DNA from: Paenibacillus sp. R14(2021)
GTDB taxonomy: Bacteria; Bacillota; Bacilli; Paenibacillales; Paenibacillaceae
Reading direction: 5' to 3'
NCBI RefSeq assembly: GCF_019431355.1
Contig: NZ_CP080269.1
Coordinates: forward strand, 2,972,501 to 3,036,500
Length of the DNA stretch: 64,000 bases
Below the pieces are notes generated by a model that had not been told where the DNA came from, made no database searches, and saw only the letters and a list, made by a program, of their open reading frames with translations. A program made the position numbers and the translations under genes. Positions 50,141-59,114 of this stretch are shown in pieces (positions within the stretch are counted from its first letter, which is position 1; every line of letters begins with the position of its first letter).

Positions 50141-51553
50141 CTACTCCTCAAATCTGAAATACGCCTTCGCGTTACCGTAGCTGACGCCCTGCACCAATTC
50201 GCGGAGCAGCTCCGCATCGTCCGGCGCTTCGCCGTTCTCCACCCACTCGCCGAGCAGGCTGCAGAAAATCCGGCGGAAATATTCATGCCGCGTATACGAG
50301 AGGAAGCTGCGGGAGTCCGTCAGCATACCGATGAAACGGCCAAGCAGGCCCATGTTGCCGAGCGCCTTCAGCTGCTCCAGCATGCCGTCCTTCGTATCGT
50401 TGAACCACCAAGCCGCGCCGAGCTGAATTTTGCCCGGAATGCCGCCGCCTTGGAAACTGCCGATGAGCGCTGCGAGCACGTTGTTGTCGGTCTGGTTGAG
50501 CGAATAGACGATCGTGCGCGGCAGCTGGTCGTCTTGATCGAGCCGATCCAGCAGCCGAACAAGCGGGACGGCGACCGGGCTGTCGCCGATGGAGTCGAAG
50601 CCCGTATCGGGACCGAGCTCGGCGAACCGGCGGGTATTGTTGCTGCGGTGCGCGTTGATATGATATTGCATCGACCAGCCCAATTCCGCATACAGCCGTC
50701 CCAGGAAGAGCAGCGTATAGGTCTTGTACTTGCGTTCTTCCTCCAGCGTCACACCGCCGCCCTCCAGCGCCTTCGCGAAGATGCTTGCCGCTTCCTCGCG
50801 TGTCGTCTCCGCCCACGGCACGTAGTCGAGCGCATGATCGGATACGCGCCCGCCGACGGCATGGAAGAATCTCGCCCGCGCTTCAAGCGCATGCAGCAGA
50901 TCATCGTAGCTATTAAGCTCCAGCTGCGCCGACTCGCCAAGCTTCCCAAGGTATTCGAGGAACGTCGGACGGTTGATTTCCAGCGCCTTGTCCGGTCGGA
51001 AAGACGGCAGTACGCGAAAGCCAAGATCCGGTTCCTGCGCAAGCAGCGCATGATGCTCCAGCGAATCCGCGGGGTCGTCGGTCGTGCACACGACTTCGAC
51101 GCCGGCATTCCGGATGAAGTCCCGCACAGCATAGCCGCCGCCCTGGAGCTTGGCATTCGCTTTGGCCCAGATAACCGGCGCGTTCGCTTCATTAATGAGT
51201 TCCTCGATGCCGAACAACCGCCGCAGCTCCAGATGCGACCAATGATAGAGCGGATTGCCGAGCGTCATCGGCACGGTGCGGGCAAAAGCCAGGAAACGCT
51301 CATAATCCCCGACGCCTTCGCCGCCCGTTATGTATTTCTCCTCGACGCCGTTCGCGCGCATGGCCCGCCATTTGTAATGGTCGCCGTACAGCCATACCTC
51401 CGTAAGATTGTTGTAGGTCCGGTTCTCGTAAATATCTTGCTGGCTTAGATGGCAGTGATAGTCAATAATCGGCATGCCTGCCGCATAGTCGTGGTAAAGC
51501 CGCTTGGCTGTCTCGTTTTGAAGCAGAAAGTTTTTGCCCATGAACGCTTTCAT
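50141..51553 (-). CDS. uxaC: Glucuronate isomerase
   Basis: 470 residues from ATG 51553 (GGAAGGTG upstream). UxaC converts D-glucuronate to fructuronate and galacturonate to tagaturonate. Metal-site motif DYHCHLS near residue 27 and the later TTDDPADSLEHH, YHINAHRSNN and SFLSYTRHEYFRRI segments match the family. Total length is typical. It is monocistronic with a terminator, divergent from an AraC regulator. It provides the first step of a uronate route that continues with the SDR and uxuA at 11-17 kb. Confidence 0.95.
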   Translation of the reverse strand: MKAFMGKNFLLQNETAKRLYHDYAAGMPIIDYHCHLSQQDIYENRTYNNLTEVWLYGDHYKWRAMRANGVEEKYITGGEGVGDYERFLAFARTVPMTLGNPLYHWSHLELRRLFGIEELINEANAPVIWAKANAKLQGGGYAVRDFIRNAGVEVVCTTDDPADSLEHHALLAQEPDLGFRVLPSFRPDKALEINRPTFLEYLGKLGESAQLELNSYDDLLHALEARARFFHAVGGRVSDHALDYVPWAETTREEAASIFAKALEGGGVTLEEERKYKTYTLLFLGRLYAELGWSMQYHINAHRSNNTRRFAELGPDTGFDSIGDSPVAVPLVRLLDRLDQDDQLPRTIVYSLNQTDNNVLAALIGSFQGGGIPGKIQLGAAWWFNDTKDGMLEQLKALGNMGLLGRFIGMLTDSRSFLSYTRHEYFRRIFCSLLGEWVENGEAPDDAELLRELVQGVSYGNAKAYFRFEE

Positions 51554-51635
51554 CGTGCGCGAACACCTTCCTTTATCCGAATTCTTCCTTATCAGCATAC
51601 CGCAAAATCTGCAGGTTATCTTGCTGTATCTTGCC

Positions 51636-51659
51636 ATAAGCGCTTCTTGATTCGCTTAT
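51636..51659. promoter_or_regulatory. Inverted repeat between uxaC and its AraC regulator
   Basis: ATAAGCG (51636-51642) and CGCTTAT (51653-51659) form a perfect 7-10-7 inverted repeat in the divergent gap, a natural place for the operator of the AraC protein at 51736. Confidence 0.45.
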
Positions 51660-51735
51660 TTTGCGCTACACTAAGAGGATTAGAACGCTGCTGCCGCAAT
51701 GTGGTGATCCCGCTCGCAGCAGATCGGAGGACCAC

Positions 51736-52593
51736 ATGAAGCTCATACCGGACATGCCCATTACTTATGGCGACGAGGAAGGCGATTTCTATATTCAGCG
51801 GGTCCACCGGACGAAGCCCTTCGGCCGCACGAACCATTATCATGGCACGTATGAAATCTATTATTTAGTCTCGGGGGAACGCGTCCATTTTATCGATGGG
51901 CGCACGGTACGGCTGACCGCAGGCGCTCTCGTGCTCGTGAACAAGCAGGTCGTCCACAATGCGTCGGATCTCGGACCGCCGGAGCATGAACGCATCGTCA
52001 TCAATTTCAGCGACGCCTATCTCGGCACGGGCCACCCCCTTCATGATCCGCTGCTGCTGAAACCGTTCGAACGCCAGACCTGCCTGCTCAAGCTTCATTC
52101 GCAGGAACAGGTATTCATGGAGCAGCTGCTTGGCAAAATGATCGCGGAGGCCGCCCATCGGCGTCCCGGCTTCGAGACCTACCTGCGCGTACTCCTTACG
52201 GAGCTGCTGCTCTTCGCCGCGCGATTGCCCGTGCAGGAGCAGCAGGAATCGCAGGATCCGCACAGCCCGCTGCATCGGAAAATAGCCGAGGTCATGCAGT
52301 TCATCGGCGATCATTACGAGACGCGCCTGTCGCTGCCGGATATCGCCAAACGATTCTTCGTCAGTCCGTACTATTTAAGCCGTTCGTTCAGAACCGTCAC
52401 CGGGTTTACGCTTATCGAATATGTTCACCTGACCCGGGTCCGCGAAGCGCAGCGGCTTCTTCGCTCCACGGATCTGAAAATTATCCTAATCGCGGAGCGG
52501 ACGGGCTTCGAGAGCACGGGGCATTTTGACCGCATCTTCAAGAAGCTGACAGGCACGACGCCCTTGCTGTTCCGCAGGATGAACCGGTTGTAG
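51736..52593 (+). CDS. AraC-family regulator divergent from uxaC
   Basis: 285 residues from ATG 51736 (CGGAGGACC upstream; in-frame codons to 51661 are not used). Cupin sensor ~25-135 (RTNHYHGTYEIYYLVSGERVHFI, AGALVLVNKQVVHN) and double helix-turn-helix ~190-280 (LSLPDIAKRFFVSPYYLSRSFRTVTG, ILIAERTGFESTGHFDRIFKKLTG). Being divergent from uxaC it is the probable uronate-responsive regulator. Confidence 0.88.
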   Translation: MKLIPDMPITYGDEEGDFYIQRVHRTKPFGRTNHYHGTYEIYYLVSGERVHFIDGRTVRLTAGALVLVNKQVVHNASDLGPPEHERIVINFSDAYLGTGHPLHDPLLLKPFERQTCLLKLHSQEQVFMEQLLGKMIAEAAHRRPGFETYLRVLLTELLLFAARLPVQEQQESQDPHSPLHRKIAEVMQFIGDHYETRLSLPDIAKRFFVSPYYLSRSFRTVTGFTLIEYVHLTRVREAQRLLRSTDLKIILIAERTGFESTGHFDRIFKKLTGTTPLLFRRMNRL

Positions 52594-52673
52594 GCATCAT
52601 TCTCCAGCTGATAATTACATGATCCCCCGCCTGCTGTGCACCGCGAATACTAGTTATTTTCGGCAGGTTACGC

Positions 52674-52679
52674 TATAAT
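52674..52679 (+). promoter_or_regulatory. -10 element for the 55-residue gene
   Basis: Consensus TATAAT 42 bases before the small gene; -35 is not convincing. Confidence 0.35.
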
Positions 52680-52720
52680 TCTTGCAATAAACTACGCGAT
52701 AAGGTGAGGTGCATGAAGCT

Positions 52721-52888
52721 ATGAGTCCCCGTTTGCTGCAAATCGTCAGCATCTTCTTTATCGGTTACGGCATTATCGACATCTTGTTCGTCAACTACAT
52801 CCTTGGCATCGCCCTGCTCATCATCGGCATCGCGATGATGGCAAGCGGCATCAAGAAACAGCGCGCGCTGAAGCAGCCGAAGAAGTAA
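52721..52888 (+). CDS. 55-residue two-helix membrane protein
   Basis: ATG 52721 with AGGTGAGGT upstream; two membrane segments (~5-23 and ~26-43), basic tail (KKQRALKQPKK). A tiny frame ATGAAGCTATGA (52713-52724) precedes and overlaps its start, which may tune translation. The antisense open frame here is a shadow. A promoter element lies upstream and a strong terminator hairpin downstream, so the gene is real; function unknown. Confidence 0.7.
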   Translation: MSPRLLQIVSIFFIGYGIIDILFVNYILGIALLIIGIAMMASGIKKQRALKQPKK

Positions 52889-52925
52889 GCGGCCGCGGCG
52901 CAGGAATCGGCAATTGTTATCGACA

Positions 52926-52967
52926 GACAAACAAGCAGCCTTCGCGAATGAAGGCTGCTTGTTTGTC
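52926..52967. terminator. Perfect 18-bp bidirectional terminator
   Basis: GACAAACAAGCAGCCTTC (52926-52943) is exactly complementary to GAAGGCTGCTTGTTTGTC (52950-52967), loop GCGAAT. It separates the small membrane gene from the convergent NAGPA-domain gene. Confidence 0.85.
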
Positions 52968-53001
52968 ATTCCATAAGACCGGGCATTACGGGTGTTCCCG
53001 C

Positions 53002-53865
53002 TTATTCCAGCAGCCGCATCATCTGCACGACCGGCCGGCCGTCACCGCTCAGCCGAACCTCCCGGCTGCGCAGCTGGGAAGAACCGTCGCCGTCGAGGAA
53101 AATACCGTTCACGAGCCTGCCCGCTCCGATCTTCTCCTTTACCGCCGAACGGAACTCCGCCAGCGTTCCTTTCGTCGTGCTGACGATTAAATACAGGCTG
53201 CCGTCGGCATCGTAGACGGCACCGCTGCGAAGCCGGCTGTCATCGGCATTTGGCGCATGCTCTTCAGTGACCCGCTGCTGCCAGAGATCGTCTCGGTCAA
53301 GGCTCATGCTGATGCCGCCCTGCGCCCAGAAGTGCGCGCGGTCCGCTACCTTCAGCTCATCAGCCTGCCCGACCGTCTGCACGCTGAGCTTGTCCGCCGC
53401 GCCGTCCCATACGAGTGTCCCCCTCGTGTATTTCGCATTGTGGTCGCCCGCCCCGTAGACGCCCGGCGCTGCATTGACCGGCTTCCCGTTGACCTCCGCT
53501 ATACTAAGCAGCCCTTCCTCGTAGAAGAAGCCGCCGTTCACGCCGTAATAAGGTCCTGCGGCAACATTCGTATGTATCGATGCCAGACTGACGTTGCTCG
53601 GACGGGTCAGCAAGTAATGAAGCTCCATGCCGTTCGAGGCTGCAGCATCGCCATAAGTATATGCATGCGGCATATCGACCTCCTCATCCTTCGGCTGTCC
53701 CCCGCCGAACGGCGTCGTAAGCAGGAACAGCGCCGAGGCCACCATAAGCAGAAGCGCCGCGCCGCCGCTGATGCACAGGAGCATGAGCGTTTTCTTGTCC
53801 GTGCGTTCCTTCTCTATCATTGCTGCTTCCACGAGCTGATCTTCCCGTATTGCTTCATTCTCCAT
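53002..53865 (-). CDS. Membrane-anchored phosphodiester glycosidase (NAGPA) domain protein
   Basis: 287 residues. Acidic N-terminal tail, one membrane segment (~27-49), extracellular domain. Marks of the NAGPA/DUF2233 family are GVNGGFFYEEG (~118), DRAHFWAQGGISMSLDR and the C-terminal LDGDGSSQL with Asp, Gly and Ser residues. The family acts on phosphodiester-linked sugars; bacterial members are linked to cell-wall or polysaccharide modification, probably at the outer cell face. The N-terminal ~25 residues are cytoplasmic. ATG 53865 (AGAGGT upstream). Confidence 0.8.
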   Translation of the reverse strand: MENEAIREDQLVEAAMIEKERTDKKTLMLLCISGGAALLLMVASALFLLTTPFGGGQPKDEEVDMPHAYTYGDAAASNGMELHYLLTRPSNVSLASIHTNVAAGPYYGVNGGFFYEEGLLSIAEVNGKPVNAAPGVYGAGDHNAKYTRGTLVWDGAADKLSVQTVGQADELKVADRAHFWAQGGISMSLDRDDLWQQRVTEEHAPNADDSRLRSGAVYDADGSLYLIVSTTKGTLAEFRSAVKEKIGAGRLVNGIFLDGDGSSQLRSREVRLSGDGRPVVQMMRLLE

Positions 53866-53993
53866 CTCGTCCGTAACCTCTCTGCGCCAAAGTAAGCTTC
53901 TATGCTTCCATTATAGGGCAATTGCGGACAGAGGTCACGGTCCCCTGGAGACGAGCAGAGATTTACGCCGCGCAGAGTGTCTCACGTACAGCG

Positions 53994-54359
53994 CTATCCC
54001 GAAACGGTCTGCGAGAAATGCCAGCATACGCCTGCCGGGTCGATCAGATGCACCTCTCGTTTGCCCCAAGGATAGGCGACCGGTTCCTTCGCCCTGATTC
54101 CGAAATCGCCGGATTCCTGAATGGATGAGATGAGCGTCCACCATGCGTCCAGATCCGCTACTTCCAGCTCGACCATGAACTGCTCCTGCATCGCCTGATC
54201 GTGGAAATTCTGCAGGTAAAACTCCTGTTCTCCGATCCGGAAGACGCTGATTGCGCTGTCCGAGTATCCTTTCTCAAACCCGAGCGCCTCGAAGAAACGC
54301 ACCGCGAGCGCGTAGTCCGCACCGGAAGGCACAAACGGTCTTAGCTTGATTGCTTTCAT
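53994..54359 (-). CDS. VOC-superfamily protein (glyoxalase/bleomycin-resistance fold)
   Basis: 121 residues from ATG 54359, which has GAAGGAGG upstream and overlaps the TAA of the hydrolase gene (TAATG). Fold: beta-alpha-beta pairs with LRPFVPSGADYALAVRFFEALGF and VHLIDPAGVCWHF; the usual His/Glu metal ligands are not obvious. Could be a binding or resistance protein. Coupled to the preceding alpha/beta hydrolase. Confidence 0.75.
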   Translation of the reverse strand: MKAIKLRPFVPSGADYALAVRFFEALGFEKGYSDSAISVFRIGEQEFYLQNFHDQAMQEQFMVELEVADLDAWWTLISSIQESGDFGIRAKEPVAYPWGKREVHLIDPAGVCWHFSQTVSG

Positions 54360-55396
54360 TACACAGCCTCCTTCGATATCCACATCCCCTGAAACCATGA
54401 ATAAGCCAATTTGCCCGAAATCACATGTCCGCCCTCGAAATGGTCGAAGGCCAGCCTCGACTCGCTGCCGATGCATGCGTATACGGACTTGATCCCTTCA
54501 TAGGCCGCAATGGTTGCTTTCTCCGGAAAAATAGGATCTTGCGATCCCGCTTCGATAAGCAGCGGCTTCGGCGCGATCAGTCCCAGCAAGTCCGGCATTT
54601 CGGCGAGCAGCGAGAGCCCCGGTACGAAATTGTCGATGCAGTGCGGGATGGATAAAATGCTGGCCTCAAACGTATTCGTGAATCCACTGACGACAGCAGC
54701 AGAGATGCGGTCATCGATGGCTGCAGCAAAGGAGGCAACAAGACCGCCGCCCGAAATCCCCATGACACCAATCCGCTCCGCGTCCACGTCGCCGCGCGCA
54801 AGCAAATAATCGACGCATCGCAGCGTTTCGAAGACGCGATAGCCCGCCATCGTCTGCCCCATAGCCAGCAGGAACGTAGACAACCGGTGGCAGGAATTGC
54901 TCTGCTCGGCATCTTCGGCCAGCTTGCGGTCACCGAAGCCGAATAACTCGGGGGCTACGGTAAGATAGCCGCGCTGAGCAAGCTCCACGGCAAAGTCCTT
55001 CTGGTAGCCGCGATCCGAGCCGCTCTTCTCCGTGCCGTCCGGATGCAAGCCTACGATGTCCCGGCTGCCATAACCATGCCCGTGCAGGGCGATAACTGCT
55101 CCTTGCTCCGGCTTGTACGCCTTCGGAATCAAGACGTACACCGGCATGAAGAGACCCTCGTACGTTTCCATGCTGATCCGCTCGCGGATATACGTGCCGC
55201 AGTCGACGGATTCCAGCCGAACCGGCGTAAGCGGCTCCTTCATTCGACCGCCAGGAAACCCGCCGAGCAGCTCTACGAAACGCTCCCGCAGCCCGTCCCG
55301 CCACAGCTGCCATTCCTCCGGCGTCTGCGCTTCGAAGCCCGCGGATGGTTTCGTCCGCGCATACAATTGTTTCAAATAGTCATCCGGCTGCCACAT
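54359..55396 (-). CDS. Alpha/beta hydrolase (acetyl-xylan-esterase-like)
   Basis: 345 residues from ATG 55396 (GGGAGGAAT upstream); an earlier ATG at 55423 has a weaker site. Oxyanion-type ALHGHGYGSRDIVG near 95, nucleophile GISGGG (Ser near 205) and C-terminal DHFEGGHV for the His. The family (acetyl xylan esterase/cephalosporin deacetylase, abhydrolase_7 type) removes acyl groups from carbohydrate or drug esters. Cytoplasmic. First of a two-gene unit with the VOC gene; it follows the sugar-importer operon and its terminator. Confidence 0.82.
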   Translation of the reverse strand: MWQPDDYLKQLYARTKPSAGFEAQTPEEWQLWRDGLRERFVELLGGFPGGRMKEPLTPVRLESVDCGTYIRERISMETYEGLFMPVYVLIPKAYKPEQGAVIALHGHGYGSRDIVGLHPDGTEKSGSDRGYQKDFAVELAQRGYLTVAPELFGFGDRKLAEDAEQSNSCHRLSTFLLAMGQTMAGYRVFETLRCVDYLLARGDVDAERIGVMGISGGGLVASFAAAIDDRISAAVVSGFTNTFEASILSIPHCIDNFVPGLSLLAEMPDLLGLIAPKPLLIEAGSQDPIFPEKATIAAYEGIKSVYACIGSESRLAFDHFEGGHVISGKLAYSWFQGMWISKEAV

Positions 55397-55535
55397 GAGC
55401 GATTCCTCCCAGGGATGATTCATAAATGGTACCCCTATCCAATTCGCGACCGCAAGATAAACTCCTGTCGGCTCTCGCAAATAGGAGACTCATGCCGTCT
55501 CGCGACCCGTCCTCGCCGCAAATCACCTCAACTCG

Positions 55536-55570
55536 TCAAAATCCCGTATGCGCTAAGGAACGCATACGGG
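55536..55570 (-). terminator. Terminator after the sugar-binding protein gene
   Basis: Minus-strand CCCGTATGCG (55570-55561) pairs with CGCATACGGG (55552-55543), then ATTTT. It ends the ABC importer operon. Confidence 0.8.
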
Positions 55571-55590
55571 GTGGAGTAGCCCTATATTAC

Positions 55591-57027
55591 TTATTTCACC
55601 GTCTTATTGTACGTTTCGATTTTTTCCGTGATCGCTTTAGCCGCATCGTCGAGTGCTTGCTTCGTATCCTTCTGTCCGTTGAAGGCTTCCTCGATCGCGC
55701 CTTCCACGATTTGGCGTGCTTCCGGGAACACGCCCATCACGGCCCCTTGCGTCGCCGGACTCAGCTTGGTCGCATGCAGCTGGTCAACGGCGGTCTTGAA
55801 CTGCGGATAGCTCGCCATGTTGTCCTTGACGATCTGCTCGTCGTAGGCTTTCTTCGTGATCGGGAAGTAGCCGGTGTTGATGTGCCACTTCGCCTGCGTC
55901 GCCGGTTCGGCCAAATATTTGATGAATGCCCAAGCGGCCTTCTGCTCGTCGGCCGACTTGTTGTTCATGATCCACAGGCTCGCGCCGCCGACGACAACGC
56001 CGCCGTCCGACACGCCGTCCGGCTTCGGCAGGAATGCCGTGCCGACCTCGAATTTGCCTTTCGCCCCGTCGACGATGCCGCGAAGCGATGCGGTCGAGTC
56101 CAGCGTCATGCCGATTTGGCCGGCCAGGAATGCCTTCTTCGTATCGTCGGTTTTGCGGCCCAGATTAAGCGCGACCTTGCTGTCCACGAGATCCTTCCAC
56201 CATGTCAAGGTTTTAACGCCGGCATCGCTGTTAAGGAGCGATTGCGTCGCCGCCGCCGTGCGGCCGTTGCCGTTATTGTCGTATTCCGCGCCTTGATTCG
56301 CGAAGAACTGCTCCATGAACCAACCGTAAATCGCGAAGGAAGCACCGGATTTGCCGTTCTTCGTGAGCGCCTCAGCGGCCTTCTTCACTTCCTCATAGGT
56401 AGCCGGCGGCTTCTCGGGATCAAGGCCGGCCGCTTTGAACATATCCTTGTTGTAATAGAGGATCGGGTTGGATGTATTGAACGGCATCGAATAGAGCTTG
56501 TTGTCGAACGTATAGTAACCGAGAATGTTTCCTTCCAGATTGGAAACATCATAGCTGTCGGCATCGATAAAATCCTGCACCGGCGTGATCGCTTTGGAGT
56601 CGATCATGAACTTGGAGCCGATCTCGTACACCTGGATCAGCGACGGACCGGACTTGGAGTCCATCGACGCTTTCAATTTATTCAAGCTGTCGTCGTAGGC
56701 GCCTTGGTACACTTCTTCCACCTGAATATCGGGGTGAGCCGCGTTGAAATCCGATACCAGCTGCGTGACCGCTTTGCCCAGCTCGCCGCTCATGGAATGC
56801 CACCATACCACTTTAACCGGCTCTTTCGCAGACTCGGTCTGCGCCGTATCGTTTGCTTTGGTGTCCGTCGCCGCCGTGTTCGCGTTTGCCGTCGTTACCG
56901 CTGCTGCGTTCCCCTTATCGCCTGCCTTGTTTCCCTCATTGGCCGTATTGTTGCCGCATGCGGCCAGCAGCACCATCAGTCCCGCCGTTGCGAGGGGCAA
57001 GCCCGCGCGAAGCTTCATTGCTTTCAT
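55591..57027 (-). CDS. Sugar ABC transporter substrate-binding lipoprotein (UgpB type)
   Basis: 478 residues. Lipobox LAAC makes Cys24 the anchor. A long polar spacer (~25-70, Asn/Ala/Thr/Lys-rich) is followed by the SBP family 1 fold: VKVVWWHSMSGELGKAVTQLVSDFNAAHPDIQVEEVYQG. Binds a glycerol phosphate or oligosaccharide outside the cell. Third gene of the operon after the two permeases (order permease, permease, binding protein). ATG 57027 with GGGAGTGAG upstream. No ATPase gene nearby; the shared MsmX-type ATPase is probably used. Confidence 0.9.
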   Translation of the reverse strand: MKAMKLRAGLPLATAGLMVLLAACGNNTANEGNKAGDKGNAAAVTTANANTAATDTKANDTAQTESAKEPVKVVWWHSMSGELGKAVTQLVSDFNAAHPDIQVEEVYQGAYDDSLNKLKASMDSKSGPSLIQVYEIGSKFMIDSKAITPVQDFIDADSYDVSNLEGNILGYYTFDNKLYSMPFNTSNPILYYNKDMFKAAGLDPEKPPATYEEVKKAAEALTKNGKSGASFAIYGWFMEQFFANQGAEYDNNGNGRTAAATQSLLNSDAGVKTLTWWKDLVDSKVALNLGRKTDDTKKAFLAGQIGMTLDSTASLRGIVDGAKGKFEVGTAFLPKPDGVSDGGVVVGGASLWIMNNKSADEQKAAWAFIKYLAEPATQAKWHINTGYFPITKKAYDEQIVKDNMASYPQFKTAVDQLHATKLSPATQGAVMGVFPEARQIVEGAIEEAFNGQKDTKQALDDAAKAITEKIETYNKTVK

Positions 57028-57136
57028 TGTCGTTTCTCACTCCCGTTATTTGTTTTTTTATTGGATGAACGTCCGAGGACGCTGCCCACGAAGGTTAAAA
57101 GAGCACCAGGCAGCCGCTAACGAAGCCGGCAGCGGA

Positions 57137-57964
57137 TCAGCCCTTGACGGCGCCCGCGGTTAGCCCGCGGACCAGCTGTTTCAGCCCTACGACGAGCAAG
57201 AGCAGAGAGGGAAGCATCACGAGCGCAACGCCCGCAAGCACGAGATTCCACACGGTAACCTCTTGGAACTGGAGCATGCTGATGCCGATCTGCACCGTAC
57301 GCATGGCATCGCTGTTCGTAATGAGCAGCGGCCACAAATACATATTCCAGGCGCTTAAGAACGCGTAGACCGCAAGTGAGGCGAGCGCAGGACGGGACAA
57401 CGGAAGAACGATAACCGTGAAATGCCGCACATGTCCGCAGCCGTCCATCCGTGCCGCTTCGAACAGCTCCCGCGGAAGCTGGAGGAAAAACTGCCGCAGC
57501 AGGAACACGCCGAAGGCCGAGGCCAAGAACGGGACGGTCAAACCTTGATAGGAATCGAGCCAGCCCCATGTTTTGACGGTCAGGTAGTTCGGAATCATCG
57601 TGACCTCCCACGGAATCATCATCGAGGAGATGAAGACCGCGAACCAGAAGGCTTTGCCCCGAAACGACACATAGACGAAAGCATAGGCCGCCATGCTTGC
57701 CGTAATCAGCTGCCCGAGCATGACGAGGGTCGAGATGAAGAAGCTGTTCAGCAGAAAAGATTGCAGCGGCACGAGCTCCAGCACTTCCCGCAGACTGCCG
57801 AGGTAGAGATGCGATGGAACCATCTTCGGCGGATACTGATTGGATTCATCCGGCGTCATGAATGCTGCGAGGAATGTGTAGATGACGGGATAAAGCACGG
57901 CCGCAGCAGCGGCTGCAAGCAGCAGATACTGCAGCGAGCGTTGAACCACCCTAGACGTTCTCAA
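57137..57964 (-). CDS. Sugar ABC transporter permease (MalG/UgpE type)
   Basis: 275 residues. Real start is TTG 57964, which overlaps the stop of the first permease (TTGA) with GGAAGGTG upstream; a longer open frame to 58948 is the reverse reading of permease 1 and is rejected. Six membrane helices and the EAA-like motif ELFEAARMDGCGHVRHFTVIVLPLSRPAL match MalG/UgpE, the ABC import partner of the neighbouring permease. Confidence 0.9.
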   Translation of the reverse strand: MRTSRVVQRSLQYLLLAAAAAAVLYPVIYTFLAAFMTPDESNQYPPKMVPSHLYLGSLREVLELVPLQSFLLNSFFISTLVMLGQLITASMAAYAFVYVSFRGKAFWFAVFISSMMIPWEVTMIPNYLTVKTWGWLDSYQGLTVPFLASAFGVFLLRQFFLQLPRELFEAARMDGCGHVRHFTVIVLPLSRPALASLAVYAFLSAWNMYLWPLLITNSDAMRTVQIGISMLQFQEVTVWNLVLAGVALVMLPSLLLLVVGLKQLVRGLTAGAVKG

Positions 57965-58905
57965 TGGTAATGCACCTTCCTCTCCGCGAATCGGAACTGC
58001 AGGAAGGTCAGCAGCATGATGAAGGCAAACAGCACCAGCGACAGCGCGCTGCCCGTGCCGAACTGATAGTTGACGAACGCTTCCTGATAGATGGAATAGA
58101 CGAATACGTCGGTGGAACCCGCCGGGCCCCCTTTGGTCAAAATATGGATTTGTCCGAACGACTGGAAGGCATTCATGATCGAAACGACGGATAAGAAGAA
58201 GAGTGTCGGAGACAGCAGCGGAATGATGATTTGAATGAAGGTTCGGATCGGACCGGAGCCGTCCATGCGCGCACTGTCGAAGATATCGTCGCCAATGCTC
58301 TGAAGGCCGCTCAGCAGCACGATGTACGTGAAGCCTGAATTCATCCAAACCGTCATGATGGACACCGAAACAAGTGCCCAAGACGGATCTGTCAGCCATT
58401 GGACGGGCGGCAGGCCGAGCGCGGATAAGAAGTAGTTCAGCGTCCCTGTCGTCGGATGATACAGCATCGACCAAATGACGGAAGCCGTACTGACGGACAA
58501 CGCAACCGGCAGGGAGAAGATGAATTGGAACAGCCGCATGCCGCGAGTTTTGACATGCGTCAAGGCGGCAAGCGCCAGCGCGGCAAGCAAGCCGGCCGGT
58601 ACGGTGAAGGCGGTGAATTTCAGCGTGATGCTGATGCTGTTCCAGAAGTCGGGGGAACCAAACAGCCCCGTGTAATTGTCCAGTCCAACAAACTCGGCGA
58701 CTCTGCCGCGCGGATCGGTTAAGAAGAAGCTTAAGTAGACCGATTTCAGCAGCGGATAAAATAAAAACACCGCGAACAGCAGCAGCGAAGGCAGCATAAA
58801 CAGATAGCCGACGCCCGTTTCCTTCCAAGCAGCAGGCAAACTGCGTCTCCTGCTCCGCATGCGTCTGCCGGAACGCAGCGCGATTCCCGCATCCGTCGTA
58901 TTCAT
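57961..58905 (-). CDS. Sugar ABC transporter permease (MalF/UgpA type)
   Basis: 314 residues from ATG 58905 (AGAGGTGG upstream). Basic start, six membrane helices, and the ABC EAA loop DIFDSARMDGSGPIRTFIQIIIPLLSPT near the C-terminal side. First gene of the importer; its stop overlaps the start of the second permease. No ATP-binding subunit in the window, as usual for this family in Bacillota. Confidence 0.9.
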   Translation of the reverse strand: MNTTDAGIALRSGRRMRSRRRSLPAAWKETGVGYLFMLPSLLLFAVFLFYPLLKSVYLSFFLTDPRGRVAEFVGLDNYTGLFGSPDFWNSISITLKFTAFTVPAGLLAALALAALTHVKTRGMRLFQFIFSLPVALSVSTASVIWSMLYHPTTGTLNYFLSALGLPPVQWLTDPSWALVSVSIMTVWMNSGFTYIVLLSGLQSIGDDIFDSARMDGSGPIRTFIQIIIPLLSPTLFFLSVVSIMNAFQSFGQIHILTKGGPAGSTDVFVYSIYQEAFVNYQFGTGSALSLVLFAFIMLLTFLQFRFAERKVHYH

Positions 58906-59046
58906 GACAACCACCTCTTCCTTCCAGCTTCCCTAGTAGGATAAGCATGCCTTGTTAGGGAGGTGTTTTCAGGGCGTGAAGAAATTGTAAGATTCCACGG
59001 CACAGGCGCCAACTGGTTCAAACCGAATTCATATACCGCCGTCTTC

Positions 59047-59099
59047 GCAAAATAAAGGCAGGTTCCGGAATCATTCGCATGATTCTGGAACCTGCCTTT
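59047..59099 (-). terminator. Terminator after the phytase-like gene
   Basis: Minus-strand AAAGGCAGGTTCC... and GGAACCTGCCTTT form a near-perfect 20-bp hairpin followed by ATTTT. Confidence 0.85.
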
Positions 59100-59114
59100 T
59101 CTGTTACCTGCCGC

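Noticed and set aside
57965-58948. N-terminal extension that makes the second permease 603 residues
   Set aside because: Lies in another frame of permease 1; the TTG at 57964 with a Shine-Dalgarno gives the normal 275-residue MalG length.
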